DNA from: Novosphingobium pentaromativorans US6-1
GTDB taxonomy: Bacteria; Pseudomonadota; Alphaproteobacteria; Sphingomonadales; Sphingomonadaceae
Length of the DNA stretch: 64,000 nucleotides
Direction: 5' to 3'
Assembly (NCBI RefSeq): GCF_000767465.1
Contig: NZ_CP009291.1
Location: 3,390,501 to 3,454,500, forward strand
Shown: positions 24,993-33,964 of the stretch, in pieces
Layout: every line of letters starts with the position of its first letter
How positions within the stretch are numbered: the first letter of the stretch is position 1
Notes under the pieces: model-generated
Database searches by the model: none
Seen by the model: only the letters and a program-made list of their open reading frames with translations
What the model was told of the DNA's origin: nothing
Made by a program: the position numbers and the translations under genes

Positions 24993-27467
24993 ATGAAGTT
25001 CCAAACCGCTTTGAACACCGCGACCAGCATGCTGGCCGTGGGAGCCGCTTTCCTTTCCGTTCCGGCGCTTGCCCAGTCGACCGGCTCGGTCGATTTCGAG
25101 GACGACACCATCATCGTCACCGGACGGATCGACCGTTCGGTTGCCGGCGTCGAACTGCCCGACACGCCCAAGGCCAAGCAGGTATTGACCCAGGAGTTCA
25201 TCAGCCGCGGCACGCCTGGCCAGACGATCAACGAGACGATCAACCTGATCCCGGGCGTCAGTTTCCAGAACTACGACGGCTTCGGTTCCTCCGGCGGCAA
25301 CCTGATGATCCGCGGCTTCGACGATACCCGCATTTCGCAGACCTTCGATGGTATCCCGGCCAACGACACCGGCAACTACGCGCTCTACACCAACCAGAAC
25401 CTCGATCCGGAACTGATCGAGCAGGTCAACGTCAACCTCGGCACGACCGATGTCGACTCGCCAACGGCATCGGCCACCGGTTCGACCGTCAACTACCGTT
25501 CGCTGACGCCCACGCACGAGTTCGGCGCGCGGATGGTCGGCACGGTCGGTGACCAGAGCAAGATGCGCATCTTCGGCATGATCAACACCGGAGACCTCAA
25601 CGACTCCGGAACCCGCGCCTACTTCGCCGCTTCGCGTGACACTTATGATGCCCTTTTCGGCGGTTTCGGCGAGATCAAGAAGACGCAGTTCAACGCCAAG
25701 ATCTACCAGCCGCTCGGCGACAATGGCGACTTCATCGCCGTGTCCGGACATCTCAACAACAACCGCAACAACATGTCCTCCGACTGGAAGCTGACGACTA
25801 CGGACGGCATTCCGCTCACCAAGTCCGAGCGTGACGACTATGTGGTGGAGCGCTGCACGATTCCGGCGGGGATTGGCGGTGTGGAGGACGTCGCGGACAA
25901 GTACGGTTGCGGATCGCTTTGGGAATATCGCTACAACCCGTCAAAGACCGGCAATATCCGCATCAATTCGCGTTTCACCCTGAGCGATAGCCTGGTCCTG
26001 ACCGTCGACCCGTACTTCCAGTACACTTCGGCCAACGGCGGCGGCACGAGCGTCGGCTACGAGGGTACCTTCAGCGACACGATCACCAGCGGCTATATCG
26101 GCGGCAGCCCCTACTTCGGCGGTGCAGACCTGAACGGCGATGGCGATACGCGCGACTCGGTCCTCGTTTCGACGCCGAGCCAGACCGTTACCAACCGCAT
26201 CGGTGTCATCGCTTCGCTGCGCTACGACCTGGGCGACAACAACCGCGTCCGCCTGGCCTATACTTACGATCGCGGCCGTCATCGCCAGACCGGTGAGGTC
26301 GGCTTCCTCAAGGCCAATGGCCTTGCCGAGCATTACTTCAACAACAAGAATCCGCTGACGGACGCTGCCGGAAACGTCCTGGAGAAGCGCGATCGCCTGT
26401 CCTATGCGATCCTCAATCAGGTCTCCGGTGAGTATGCCGGCGACTTCGCGAACGACTCGCTGCATGTCGTGGCCGGTGTGCGCGTGCCGTTCTTCCGCCG
26501 TAACCTGACGCAGAACTGCCTGACCACGAGCTCTTCCGGATACGTTGACTGCTTTGCCACCAACAGCGCCGACGAAGCGACCCGCGCTGCCGAAAATCCT
26601 GGCTACGGCGCGCCGGACAACCGTGTCTTCAACTACAACCGCGTGCTGCCCACGGCAGGTTTCACGTACGATTTCACGCCTGAAGCCAGCCTCTACTTCA
26701 ACTACTCGAAGGGTGTGCAGGTCCCCGGTACCGACAACCTCTACAATTCCTTCTACTACGCACCCGGCACCGAGGGGGCCCGTTCGGCCAAGCCGGAAAC
26801 CTCCGACAACTTCGACCTTGGCCTGCGTTTTCGCAGCGGCATGATCCAGGGTTCGTTCGGTGGCTGGTACACGATCTTCGCCAACCGCCTTTCCTCGGCC
26901 TACAATCCGGAAACGGACCGCACGACTTATACCAACCTTGGTACGGTCGACCGCTACGGCCTCGACGGTACGCTCGCCGTCAGCCCGGACAGCCACTTCA
27001 AGGCCTATGTCTTCGCGTCATACCTGTGGTCGAAGATCCGCGACGACGTGCAGACCGGGACGGACAGCTTTGCCGAGACCTCGGGGAACATGGAAGGCGG
27101 TGTGCCGAAGTACACCTTCGGTGGCCGTGTCGAAGGCAATGCCGGTCCGGTCTCGATCGGCGTTGAAGCCAAGCGCACCGGTTCGCGCTATTACAACAGC
27201 CTGAACACGCCTGCCCTCAACAAGGCCGGGGATCAGATCTGGGCGGCCAAGGTTCCTGGCTATACCGTGGTCAATCTCGACGCGCGCCTCGACCTTGGCT
27301 TCCTGGGCATGGGCGACAAGACCTACCTGCAGGCCAACGTCACCAACCTGTTCGACGAGTTCTACTACGGCTCGTTCGATGACGCTGGCGTCAGCGAGAC
27401 GGCGACGACTTACGCCTATCTCGGTGCACCGCGCACGTTCTCGGCCTCGATCAACTTCCAGTTCTGA
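24993..27467 (+). CDS. TonB-dependent outer-membrane receptor
   Basis: From ATG 24993 the protein has 824 residues with a signal peptide (about 1-28, ending ALAQ). The plug domain (about 45-165) includes INETINLIPGV, a GGNLMIRGFDD motif and FDGIPANDTGNYA. A 22-strand barrel follows and ends in the aromatic INFQF, as required for outer-membrane insertion. It imports a bulky ligand with TonB energy. No N-terminal STN domain or adjacent sigma/anti-sigma genes are present, and the substrate cannot be told. A longer in-frame start at 24885 lacks a signal peptide at its beginning and is rejected. Confidence 0.9.
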   Translation: MKFQTALNTATSMLAVGAAFLSVPALAQSTGSVDFEDDTIIVTGRIDRSVAGVELPDTPKAKQVLTQEFISRGTPGQTINETINLIPGVSFQNYDGFGSSGGNLMIRGFDDTRISQTFDGIPANDTGNYALYTNQNLDPELIEQVNVNLGTTDVDSPTASATGSTVNYRSLTPTHEFGARMVGTVGDQSKMRIFGMINTGDLNDSGTRAYFAASRDTYDALFGGFGEIKKTQFNAKIYQPLGDNGDFIAVSGHLNNNRNNMSSDWKLTTTDGIPLTKSERDDYVVERCTIPAGIGGVEDVADKYGCGSLWEYRYNPSKTGNIRINSRFTLSDSLVLTVDPYFQYTSANGGGTSVGYEGTFSDTITSGYIGGSPYFGGADLNGDGDTRDSVLVSTPSQTVTNRIGVIASLRYDLGDNNRVRLAYTYDRGRHRQTGEVGFLKANGLAEHYFNNKNPLTDAAGNVLEKRDRLSYAILNQVSGEYAGDFANDSLHVVAGVRVPFFRRNLTQNCLTTSSSGYVDCFATNSADEATRAAENPGYGAPDNRVFNYNRVLPTAGFTYDFTPEASLYFNYSKGVQVPGTDNLYNSFYYAPGTEGARSAKPETSDNFDLGLRFRSGMIQGSFGGWYTIFANRLSSAYNPETDRTTYTNLGTVDRYGLDGTLAVSPDSHFKAYVFASYLWSKIRDDVQTGTDSFAETSGNMEGGVPKYTFGGRVEGNAGPVSIGVEAKRTGSRYYNSLNTPALNKAGDQIWAAKVPGYTVVNLDARLDLGFLGMGDKTYLQANVTNLFDEFYYGSFDDAGVSETATTYAYLGAPRTFSASINFQF

Positions 27468-27498
27468 TCGCTGCCGACGAAAGACCGGAAATTGCGAG

Positions 27499-27530
27499 GG
27501 GAGGGGACTGCGGTTCCCTCCCCTTTCCTG
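27499..27530 (+). terminator. hairpin after the TonB receptor
   Basis: GGGGAGGGGA and TTCCCTCCCC form a 10-bp stem with a six-base loop, followed by TTTCCT. It probably terminates the TonB transcript, and lies just beyond the end of the convergent mtgA gene. Confidence 0.55.
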
Positions 27531-27548
27531 TGCGTGATCGCCAGCGGC

Positions 27549-28328
27549 TTACTGGTAGACGCAGGCGTCGTAGCCGTCGCGCTTTACGGTGCCGATGCGC
27601 GCGGCGATCGTGTTGCCGTAGCGGCGAGTGAATCCCGAGGGGCTCTTCACCGCGCGGGTCTTGGGGCTGGGCAGGGCAGCGGCCATGCGCGCGGCTTCGG
27701 TCGGGGTCAGATTCGCTGCTGACTTGCCGAAATAGCGCTGGGCGCCTGCCTCGACGCCGTAAGTGCCGATGCCGGTTTCGGCGACATTGAGATAGACTTC
27801 CATGATCCGCCGCTTGTCCCATAGGTTCTCGATCAGGAAGGTGAACCAGACTTCCAGGCCCTTGCGCAGGTAACGGGTCCAACCTTCGCCCTGCCAGAGG
27901 AACACGTTCTTGGCGGTTTGCTGGCTGATCGTCGACCCGCCACGCAGGCGGCCGCCCCGGGCGTTGCGCTCCAACGCCTTCTCGATCGCCTCGGTGTCAA
28001 AGCCGCTGTGGCTGCAGAACTTGCCATCCTCGGCGGCGACGACGGCTGCAACCATGTTCCGGTCTATCCGGCTCAGCGGCTCCCAGTCCTTGGTGATGCC
28101 ATTGCCGTCCAGCACCATGGTCACGGTGACCGGCGGTGGTACGAAACGATAGAGGACTGTGAGACCCACGCTGATGGCGACGAACCAGACGACGGTTTTG
28201 GCAAGGATGCGCAGCAAGGCGGCAAGGCTCCGGAAAACAGGGTGGCGGCCGCTGGCGAATGCGTCGCGGGCCCGGTGTTCTACTAGCGATCTTGTGGCTG
28301 CCGGAAAAGCGCCTCGCTGGACAGGCAT
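27549..28328 (-). CDS. mtgA: monofunctional biosynthetic peptidoglycan transglycosylase
   Basis: From ATG 28328 the enzyme has 259 residues with one N-terminal TM helix (about 37-60) and a GT51 domain. Motifs are the catalytic Glu in VAAEDGKFCSHSGFD, GGSTISQQTAKNVFLW, RKGLEVWFTFLIE and KRRIMEVYLNVAETG. It polymerises lipid II into glycan strands outside the inner membrane. A TTG at 28352 would add eight residues. It lies downstream of rpoH on the same strand, but a terminator separates them. Confidence 0.93.
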   Translation of the reverse strand: MPVQRGAFPAATRSLVEHRARDAFASGRHPVFRSLAALLRILAKTVVWFVAISVGLTVLYRFVPPPVTVTMVLDGNGITKDWEPLSRIDRNMVAAVVAAEDGKFCSHSGFDTEAIEKALERNARGGRLRGGSTISQQTAKNVFLWQGEGWTRYLRKGLEVWFTFLIENLWDKRRIMEVYLNVAETGIGTYGVEAGAQRYFGKSAANLTPTEAARMAAALPSPKTRAVKSPSGFTRRYGNTIAARIGTVKRDGYDACVYQ

Positions 28329-28353
28329 TCGGCGCGGCAGAAAGGGCGCCAAT

Positions 28354-28393
28354 CAAAAAGGCCGGGCCGACCCCCAACGGGTTGGCCCGGCCT
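28354..28393 (-). terminator. intrinsic terminator of rpoH
   Basis: On the minus strand AGGCCGGGCC and GGCCCGGCCT form a perfect 10-bp stem with a 15-base loop followed by TTTTTG. It lies 57 bases downstream of the rpoH stop and upstream of mtgA. Confidence 0.88.
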
Positions 28394-28449
28394 CTTGTCC
28401 GGTTCGCGGTTGTCTGATCCCAGGCCGCCTGCGATCAGCCCGCTTGCGA

Positions 28450-29361
28450 TCAGGTGGCCGGCATCAGGCGCTTTTCGCCAGCGATGCGGTTCATCGCCTT
28501 CTGCAGCTTTTCGAAGGCGCGCACCTCGATCTGGCGCACGCGCTCGCGGCTGACGTGATAGACCTGGCTCAGTTCCTCGAGCGTCTTGGGATCGTCCGTC
28601 AGGCGACGTTCGGTAAGAATGTCGCGTTCGCGGTCGTTGAGCGAGTCCATCGCCTCGACCAGCATGTCGTGGCGGACGGAGGCTTCCTCGGCGTCGGCAA
28701 CGGTTTCGTCCTGCAGCGGGCGGTCATCCGCGAGGATGTCCATCCACTGGCCTTCGCCTTCCTCGCGCAGCGACACGTTGAGCGAGGCATCGCCGCCCAT
28801 CATCATGCGCCGGTTCATGTTGACGACTTCGGTTTCCGACACGCCCAGCGTCGTCGCGATCTTGGCGACGTCGTCCGGGTGCAGGTCGGTATCCTCGTAG
28901 GCGTCGAGGTTCTTCTTCATGCGGCGCAGGTTGAAGAACAGCTTCTTCTGCGCGGCGGTGGTGCCCATCTTCACGAGGCTCCACGAGCGCAGGATGAACT
29001 CCTGGATCGAGGCCTTGATCCACCACATCGCGTAAGTCGCGAGGCGGAAGCCCCGATCGGGTTCGAATTTCTTCACGCCCTGCATCAGGCCGATATTCCC
29101 CTCGGAAATCAGCTCCGAAACGGGCAGTCCATAGCCGCGGTAGCCCATCGCGATCTTCGCGACGAGTCGCAGGTGGCTGGTTACCAGTTGTGCTGCAGCC
29201 TCCGGATCCTCATGTTCCTTGTAGCGCTTCGCGAGCATGTATTCCTGCTCGGCCGAAAGCACCGGGAACTTGCGAATCTCGCTCATGTAGCGGTTGAGGC
29301 TCTGCTCACCGCCGAGAGTCGGCACAGCCGGGAGATTGCGTTCGTTGTTGCTCACGTTCAT
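28450..29361 (-). CDS. rpoH: RNA polymerase heat-shock sigma factor (sigma-32)
   Basis: The protein (303 residues from ATG 29361) has sigma regions 2 (RLVAKIAMGYRGYGLPVSELISEGNIGLMQG, RLATYAMWWIK) and 4 (TLEELSQVYHVSRERVRQIEVRAFEKL). The RpoH box QKKLFFNLRR distinguishes it from the housekeeping factor. It directs transcription of chaperone and protease genes, probably including clpP in this window. ATG 29361 has a strong RBS (GGAAAGGA); another in-frame ATG at 29382 would add seven residues. It ends at a strong terminator. Confidence 0.95.
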   Translation of the reverse strand: MNVSNNERNLPAVPTLGGEQSLNRYMSEIRKFPVLSAEQEYMLAKRYKEHEDPEAAAQLVTSHLRLVAKIAMGYRGYGLPVSELISEGNIGLMQGVKKFEPDRGFRLATYAMWWIKASIQEFILRSWSLVKMGTTAAQKKLFFNLRRMKKNLDAYEDTDLHPDDVAKIATTLGVSETEVVNMNRRMMMGGDASLNVSLREEGEGQWMDILADDRPLQDETVADAEEASVRHDMLVEAMDSLNDRERDILTERRLTDDPKTLEELSQVYHVSRERVRQIEVRAFEKLQKAMNRIAGEKRLMPAT

Positions 29362-29450
29362 CCGTCCTTTCCGGTCGGCCATCGGTCAAAGACCCTTGCT
29401 AGGCGTCTTAGCTTGTGGCCACCTGTTCATGATAGCACATAAATCCGATT

Positions 29451-30407
29451 TCAGTTTTGCAATTCATCAATGAGTGCCGCCATATCGGCGGGGACTGGGC
29501 TGACGAAGTGCACCTTCTCCTTCTTAACGGGATGGATGAAGCCAAGTTCCGCGGCGTGAAGCGCCTGGCGGGAAAATTGGAGCCTCTGGAGAATCGGGCG
29601 AAGCGCTGAAGGTGTACGTCCATAGACAGGATCACCTAATAGCGCATGGCCGATTGACGACATGTGAACGCGGACCTGGTGGGTTCGCCCGGTCTCCAGG
29701 CGGCACTCGACAAGCGAGGCGTTCCTGAGCCTTTCGATGGTGCGGTAATGCGTCACCGCGTGCTTCCCGCGGCCTTCCTCGACAATCGCCATCTTCTTGC
29801 GATTCGAACCGGATCGTCCGATTGCGCCGGTCACGGTGCCGGCAATCGGAAGCGGGTGCCCACCGACAATCGCCTTGTAAGCCCGCTCGATCGAGTGGTC
29901 GGCAAACTGCGCGGCCAGACCTTCGTGGGCCCTGTCGGTCTTGGCGACGACAAGGAGGCCGGAGGTGTCCTTGTCGATTCGGTGAACGATGCCGGGACGG
30001 GCGACGCCGCCGATTCCCGAAAGCTGGCCGCGGCAGTGGTGGAGCAGGGCGTTGACCAGCGTTCCGTCGAGATTGCCGGCTGCCGGATGGACGACCAGGC
30101 CGGCCGGCTTGTCGACGACGATCAGGTACTCGTCCTCGAACACGACATTGAGCGGGATGTCCTGCGCAACGGCTTCGGCGGGCACCGCTGCGGGCACGCG
30201 AATCGCAAAAGGCGTGCCTTCGCTCACCTTGAGCGAGGCTTGCGTCGCGGATTTTCCGTCCAGCGTTACGCGGCCTTCGCCCAGCAGCGCCTTGACCCGC
30301 TCACGCGAGAGGCCGCTCGCTTCGGCCAGCGTCTTGTCCAGCCTGCCGCCGCCCGGGCCGATGCAGCCCTCGATCAGATCTTCAGTGATGTTGGAACTGG
30401 CCCCCAT
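29451..30407 (-). CDS. rluD: 23S rRNA pseudouridine synthase (RluD family)
   Basis: From ATG 30407 the enzyme has 318 residues. It has an S4 RNA-binding domain (about 20-80; RLDKTLAEASGLSRERVKALLGEGRVTLDG) and a catalytic domain with VHRIDKDTSGLLVVAKTD, which holds the nucleophilic Asp, and a later RTHQVRVHMSSIGHALLGDPVYG. It isomerises uridines in helix 69 of 23S rRNA. Its start lies only 18 bases from that of the divergent JAMM gene. The open frame continues upstream to 30755 as antisense of that gene and is not coding. Confidence 0.93.
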   Translation of the reverse strand: MGASSNITEDLIEGCIGPGGGRLDKTLAEASGLSRERVKALLGEGRVTLDGKSATQASLKVSEGTPFAIRVPAAVPAEAVAQDIPLNVVFEDEYLIVVDKPAGLVVHPAAGNLDGTLVNALLHHCRGQLSGIGGVARPGIVHRIDKDTSGLLVVAKTDRAHEGLAAQFADHSIERAYKAIVGGHPLPIAGTVTGAIGRSGSNRKKMAIVEEGRGKHAVTHYRTIERLRNASLVECRLETGRTHQVRVHMSSIGHALLGDPVYGRTPSALRPILQRLQFSRQALHAAELGFIHPVKKEKVHFVSPVPADMAALIDELQN

Positions 30408-30425
30408 TGCGGCTAGGATTTGGGG

Positions 30426-30821
30426 ATGGTCGTCGAAGTGACAAGTGCCGTTCTGGCAAGATTGCTCGAAGAAGCGCAAAAGGCGGCTCCGCGTGAATGC
30501 TGCGGGGTGCTGATGGGACAGGGAACGCGCATAGATGAGGTGCGCGCGGCCGCCAATCTGGCGCCCGAGCCCGAGCGCCGGTTCGAGATCGATCCTCTGG
30601 TCCTGCTCGCCTCGCACAAGGAAGCGCGCGCGGGCGGCAGGCAGGTCGTGGGCTATTACCATTCGCATCCGGCCGGTCATCCGGTCCCCTCGGCAACCGA
30701 CTGTGAGCACGCTTCGGGCGACCGGCGGGTCTGGGCAATCGTTGCCGGAGAACAAGTTGCTCTCTGGCGAGACGGGGCTGAAGGCTTCGAGAGGATCGAA
30801 ATGCGCGTTACGGACGCTTGA
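30426..30821 (+). CDS. JAMM (Mov34/MPN) domain metalloprotease
   Basis: From ATG 30426 the protein has 131 residues. It is a complete stand-alone JAB/MPN domain with the catalytic Glu24 (PRECCGVL), zinc ligands H79 and H81 in YHSHPAG, and S89 and D92 in PSATD. Bacterial homologues trim sulfur-carrier proteins (Mec type) or remove ubiquitin-like tags. Here no ThiS-, E1- or E2-like gene lies nearby, so the substrate is unknown. It diverges from rluD over an 18-base spacer, so their promoters must overlap the opposing genes. A TTG start at 30420 adds two residues. Confidence 0.88.
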   Translation: MVVEVTSAVLARLLEEAQKAAPRECCGVLMGQGTRIDEVRAAANLAPEPERRFEIDPLVLLASHKEARAGGRQVVGYYHSHPAGHPVPSATDCEHASGDRRVWAIVAGEQVALWRDGAEGFERIEMRVTDA

Positions 30822-31015
30822 AGCGGGGCATTTCGAAGAAATCCACCGGCATTAGGAACGGTCGAACGGAATTCGTCGGCCGCACCTGTTGCTTTCTGGC
30901 GCCAGAGCGGGAAAGGTCCTTCGCAAACGGGGTGGGAATTGCGCGGGCGGCGATGGTCGCCGACCTGCAGGCAATTGCCTGAAACCCGGACTGAAAAAAC
31001 GAGAGCTTTTGATTG

Positions 31016-31657
31016 ATGACCATCAGTCCCGTCGAACTTGCCAGCCTCCTGTGTTCACGCCTTTGCCACGACATGCTCAGCCCGGTGGGCGCCCTGACCA
31101 ACGGCCTTGAGCTGCTGGCGGACGAAAAAGACCCGGAGATGCGCCAGCGCTGCTTCGAACTGCTTGACCAGAGCGCGCGCATATCGGCCGACAAGCTCAA
31201 GTTCTTCCGCCTCGCCTTCGGTGCAGCCGGCGGTTTCGGAGAGATGGTCCCGGTGAACGAGGCGCGGGCGCTGATCGATGCACTGGTCGCCAGCAATGCG
31301 CGCATCTCGGTCAACTGGTCCTTTGCAAGCGATGTCATGCCCAAGCCCGCGATCAAGACCCTGCTGAACTTCGGGCTGATCGGCATCGAGGCCCTGCCCC
31401 GCGGCGGCACCATCGACTTTGCGGCGGAACTGCGCGACGGGGCGAGCGAGATTGTGGTACGCTCCGCCGGTCCGCGGATCGCATTTGACCGTGATATCGG
31501 CCGTGCGCTGGAAGGTTCGCTGCCCGATGGCGAGCTGTCGAGCCGGACCGCCCCGGCGGCCATGCTCCATCAGCTGGCGCAAGATGCCGGGGGTGGGCTG
31601 CAGTTTGCGCTTGCCGAAGACGCGCTGGTGCTTGGCGCCGTTCTTCCGGGGGCCTGA
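31016..31657 (+). CDS. chpT: ChpT-like histidine phosphotransferase
   Basis: The 213-residue protein has the pseudo-kinase architecture of ChpT. A helical-hairpin dimerisation domain has the phospho-acceptor His18 in SRLCHDMLSPVGALTNG, and a degenerate GHKL-like domain follows (about 90-210) without the ATP motifs of a true kinase. In Caulobacter ChpT relays phosphate from CckA to CtrA and CpdR, controlling the cell cycle. The start ATG 31016 is preceded by GAGAG; a TTG three bases earlier is in frame. It is followed by an amidase gene on the same strand. Confidence 0.88.
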   Translation: MTISPVELASLLCSRLCHDMLSPVGALTNGLELLADEKDPEMRQRCFELLDQSARISADKLKFFRLAFGAAGGFGEMVPVNEARALIDALVASNARISVNWSFASDVMPKPAIKTLLNFGLIGIEALPRGGTIDFAAELRDGASEIVVRSAGPRIAFDRDIGRALEGSLPDGELSSRTAPAAMLHQLAQDAGGGLQFALAEDALVLGAVLPGA

Positions 31658-31692
31658 AGGATCGCAGGAATCGACCAGATGGGAGCTCGACG

Positions 31693-32397
31693 ATGAATCG
31701 ATGGTTGGTCAATCACGTCGTCGCGTCTCCCAACTGCAACATGCGCAAACGGCCGATCTCGATGGTCGTGCTGCATTACACCGGCATGAAGTCGGCGCAG
31801 GAAGCGCTGGAGCGGATGTGCGATCCGCAGGCCGAGGTTTCCGCCCACTACATGATCGACGAAGACGGGATCGTCACCAACCTGGTGCCCGAGGAAAAGC
31901 GGGCCTGGCATGCCGGGCGCTCCTACTGGCGCGGCGAAGTTGACGTGAATTCGGCCAGCATCGGCATTGAACTGGTCAATCCGGGGCATGAATTCGGCTA
32001 TCGTCCGTTTCCCGAACCGCAGATGGATGCGCTGCTGCCGCTCCTGGCGGACATCATGGACCGCCATGACATCCCGCGCGCCAACGTGGTCGGCCATTCT
32101 GACATCGCGCCGGCCCGCAAGCAGGATCCCGGTGAGTACTTCGACTGGGCCCGGCTCGGCGAACTCGGGCTCGCGCTCGATATCCCCAGGGCCAAGATGA
32201 ACCTGTTCTACGATAATCCGGGGGCCTTCTACCTCGCGCTTGAACGGTTCGGCTACGATATCACCGACGGGCGCGCAGCCGTGCGGGCGTTTCAACGGCG
32301 CTGGCGGCCAGAAATCATCGATGGTGAAATCGATGGGGAGATCGGGGGAATCCTGTTCGAACTCTTGTTGGAGCGTGACACCGGTCGTGCTAGGTGA
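31693..32397 (+). CDS. N-acetylmuramoyl-L-alanine amidase (Amidase_2, AmiD-like)
   Basis: The 234-residue protein contains an Amidase_2 zinc domain: first His ligand H28 in MVVLHYTGM, SAHYMIDEDG, WHAGRSYW, SIGIELVN, and the late VGHSDIAPARKQDPG with the second His and Asp ligands. A peptidoglycan-binding helical tail follows (about 175-225). It cleaves the lactyl-alanine bond of murein or anhydromuropeptides. No signal peptide is visible, which suggests a cytosolic recycling role (AmpD-like) or another export route. Its final codons overlap the promoter region of rnpB. Confidence 0.88.
   Translation: MNRWLVNHVVASPNCNMRKRPISMVVLHYTGMKSAQEALERMCDPQAEVSAHYMIDEDGIVTNLVPEEKRAWHAGRSYWRGEVDVNSASIGIELVNPGHEFGYRPFPEPQMDALLPLLADIMDRHDIPRANVVGHSDIAPARKQDPGEYFDWARLGELGLALDIPRAKMNLFYDNPGAFYLALERFGYDITDGRAAVRAFQRRWRPEIIDGEIDGEIGGILFELLLERDTGRAR
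32368..32396 (+). promoter_or_regulatory. candidate rnpB promoter inside the amidase gene
   Basis: TTGGAG (32368-32373) and TAGGTG (32391-32396) have a 17-base spacer and point to a start at about 32402, exactly where the RNase P RNA P1 stem begins. The hexamers are imperfect. Confidence 0.4.
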
Positions 32398-32401
32398 CCG
32401 C

Positions 32402-32862
32402 TCGCCGGGGAGCTGGGCAGCCGCGTCCTTTGTCAGGCTCTTCATGGGCATGGCATAGGCCGAGGAAAGTCCGGGCTCCACGAAACAAGGGTGGCGGGTA
32501 ACGCCCGCCGGGCGACGCTCGCGCAGGCGAGGGGAAGCTTAGGGACAGTGCCACAGAGAGCAGACCGCCGATGCCTCTTCGCGAGGCAGGCAAGGGTGAA
32601 AGGGTGCGGTAAAAGCGCACCGCGCTTCCGGTAACGGCAAGCGGCATGGTAAACCCCACCCGGAGCAAGACCGAATAGGGGCTGCTGGCCTTAGGCTTTC
32701 GAGCCGAAAGGCGGGTCGGTTTCGGACCCAGGCAGCCCGGGTTGGTCGCTGGAGCGGCGCGGCAATGCGTCGCCGAGAGGAATGGCTGCCGCCGCGGCGT
32801 AAGGTCCCAGTCTTGGGAGACCACGCCAGGCACAGAACCCGGCTTACAGGCTCCCCGGCAAA
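32402..32862 (+). ncRNA. rnpB: RNase P RNA (class A)
   Basis: The RNA shows the universal landmarks: GAGGAAAGTCCGGGCTCC near its 5' end, ACAGTGCCACAGAGA, GGTAAACCCC, AGAGGAATGGCTGCCG and the 3' CAGAACCCGGCTTACAGGC. GCCGGGGAGC (32404-32413) and GCTCCCCGGC (32850-32859) pair as P1 and set the ends. It is the catalytic subunit of RNase P that matures tRNA 5' ends. Confidence 0.96.
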
Positions 32863-32863
32863 T

Positions 32864-32890
32864 GGCTCGCGTCAACGACGCGAGCCGGAC
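32864..32890 (+). terminator. hairpin terminator of rnpB
   Basis: A perfect 10-bp stem (GGCTCGCGTC / GACGCGAGCC) with an AAC loop follows the RNase P RNA directly. Only ACTTT follows, so the T-tract is weak. Confidence 0.6.
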
Positions 32891-32922
32891 TTTCGCAATG
32901 ACGGATCAGGCGCAATGACGGT

Positions 32923-33723
32923 TCAGGCCGCTGCGGCGAAAGTGGCGATGGCGCCGGCTTCGTCCTCACGGGCCTGGATGAACCAGCGCTCGGTACCTTC
33001 GATACCGATGGCGGTCAGTGTGCCGAAGACAAATGCGCCGGTGTCGATGCCGATGCGGTTGCTGCGCACTTGCGGCTCCTCGGCAATCGTGTGGCCATGG
33101 ATGACGAAAGCGCCGAAATCGCCGTTGTGGCTGAGAAACGGCTCGCGGATCCAGCGGCAATCACGGCCAAGCTGGTGATCGAGCGGCGTCTGCGGCCGGA
33201 TTCCGGCATGCACGAACAGGTAGTCGCCATTGCGGATCAGCTTGGTGAAACTGTCGAGGAACTCGATATCGTCGTGCGGGATCGTCTCGATCATGCGCTT
33301 CTGCAGCTCGTCAGGCTGCGCTTCGTCGATGAATGTTTCGTCGATGCCGTAGGACATTATGGTTTCGCGGCCGCCGAACTTCAGAAAGCTGCGCAGCACA
33401 TCGGGATTCGACATGCTCGCGATCAGCATTTCCTCGTGATTGCCCTTGATGAACTCGAGCTGGCGGCTTTTTGCCCATTCCTTCGCGCGTGCAACAACGG
33501 CAGCGCTGTCGGGACCGCGGTCAATGAGGTCGCCCAGCAGGATCACTGTTGTGTTTGCGTGTCCCCTGGCGCCGTCGTCCTGCTCGATTGCCTCGATCAG
33601 CGAGTTGAACAGGTCGATCCGGCCATGGATGTCGCCAATGGCATAGACCCGATCTCCTGAATCCAGGCTCGGGATTCGGGCCGTTTTGTGACGTCCCAGC
33701 ATGGTGCGGATCTTTGTGAACAT
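32923..33723 (-). CDS. PPP-family metallophosphatase (serine/threonine phosphatase-like)
   Basis: From ATG 33723 the protein has 266 residues. The metallophosphoesterase motifs appear in order: YAIGDIHGR (about 28-36), VILLGDLIDRGPDS (about 65-78), FIKGNHEE (about 95), VHAGIRP and VIHGHTI. It is a compact PrpA/ApaH-like phosphatase using two metal ions; the substrate may be phosphoprotein or a dinucleotide. The open frame continues upstream to 34164 as antisense of the TorF gene and is not coding. A 10-bp inverted repeat lies 37 bases upstream of the start. Confidence 0.88.
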   Translation of the reverse strand: MFTKIRTMLGRHKTARIPSLDSGDRVYAIGDIHGRIDLFNSLIEAIEQDDGARGHANTTVILLGDLIDRGPDSAAVVARAKEWAKSRQLEFIKGNHEEMLIASMSNPDVLRSFLKFGGRETIMSYGIDETFIDEAQPDELQKRMIETIPHDDIEFLDSFTKLIRNGDYLFVHAGIRPQTPLDHQLGRDCRWIREPFLSHNGDFGAFVIHGHTIAEEPQVRSNRIGIDTGAFVFGTLTAIGIEGTERWFIQAREDEAGAIATFAAAA

Positions 33724-33760
33724 TCTGGTTCGGGAGTTATAGGCCCCAAGGGAACGACGG

Positions 33761-33791
33761 ACAAGGCAAAGCGCTTGGTGTTTTGCCTTGT
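33761..33791. repeat. perfect 10-bp inverted repeat in the phosphatase/TorF intergenic region
   Basis: ACAAGGCAAA (33761-33770) and TTTGCCTTGT (33782-33791) are exact inverted arms around 11 bases. The position, between divergent genes and close to the phosphatase start, fits an operator or a leader hairpin. No known regulator site is recognised. Confidence 0.6.
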
Positions 33792-33964
33792 TGCAAAAAG
33801 TACACACTTTCTTGCTCGTGTGTTGCTCAATTGAAATTTTTCTTGTGCCATACAGTGGTGCAGTGCAGCATTGCGGGGCTGGCAAGATCGGTTCCACATA
33901 GAGAGCTGACGGCCAAGCGCAGGTGGGACGATGCATTGATAAGAAAGTTAGTGAGGGAATGAAT

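Noticed and set aside
30426..30821. JAMM protein as part of a CBASS- or ubiquitin-like defence system
   Set aside because: No cyclase, E1, E2 or effector gene is adjacent; the neighbours are rluD and chpT.
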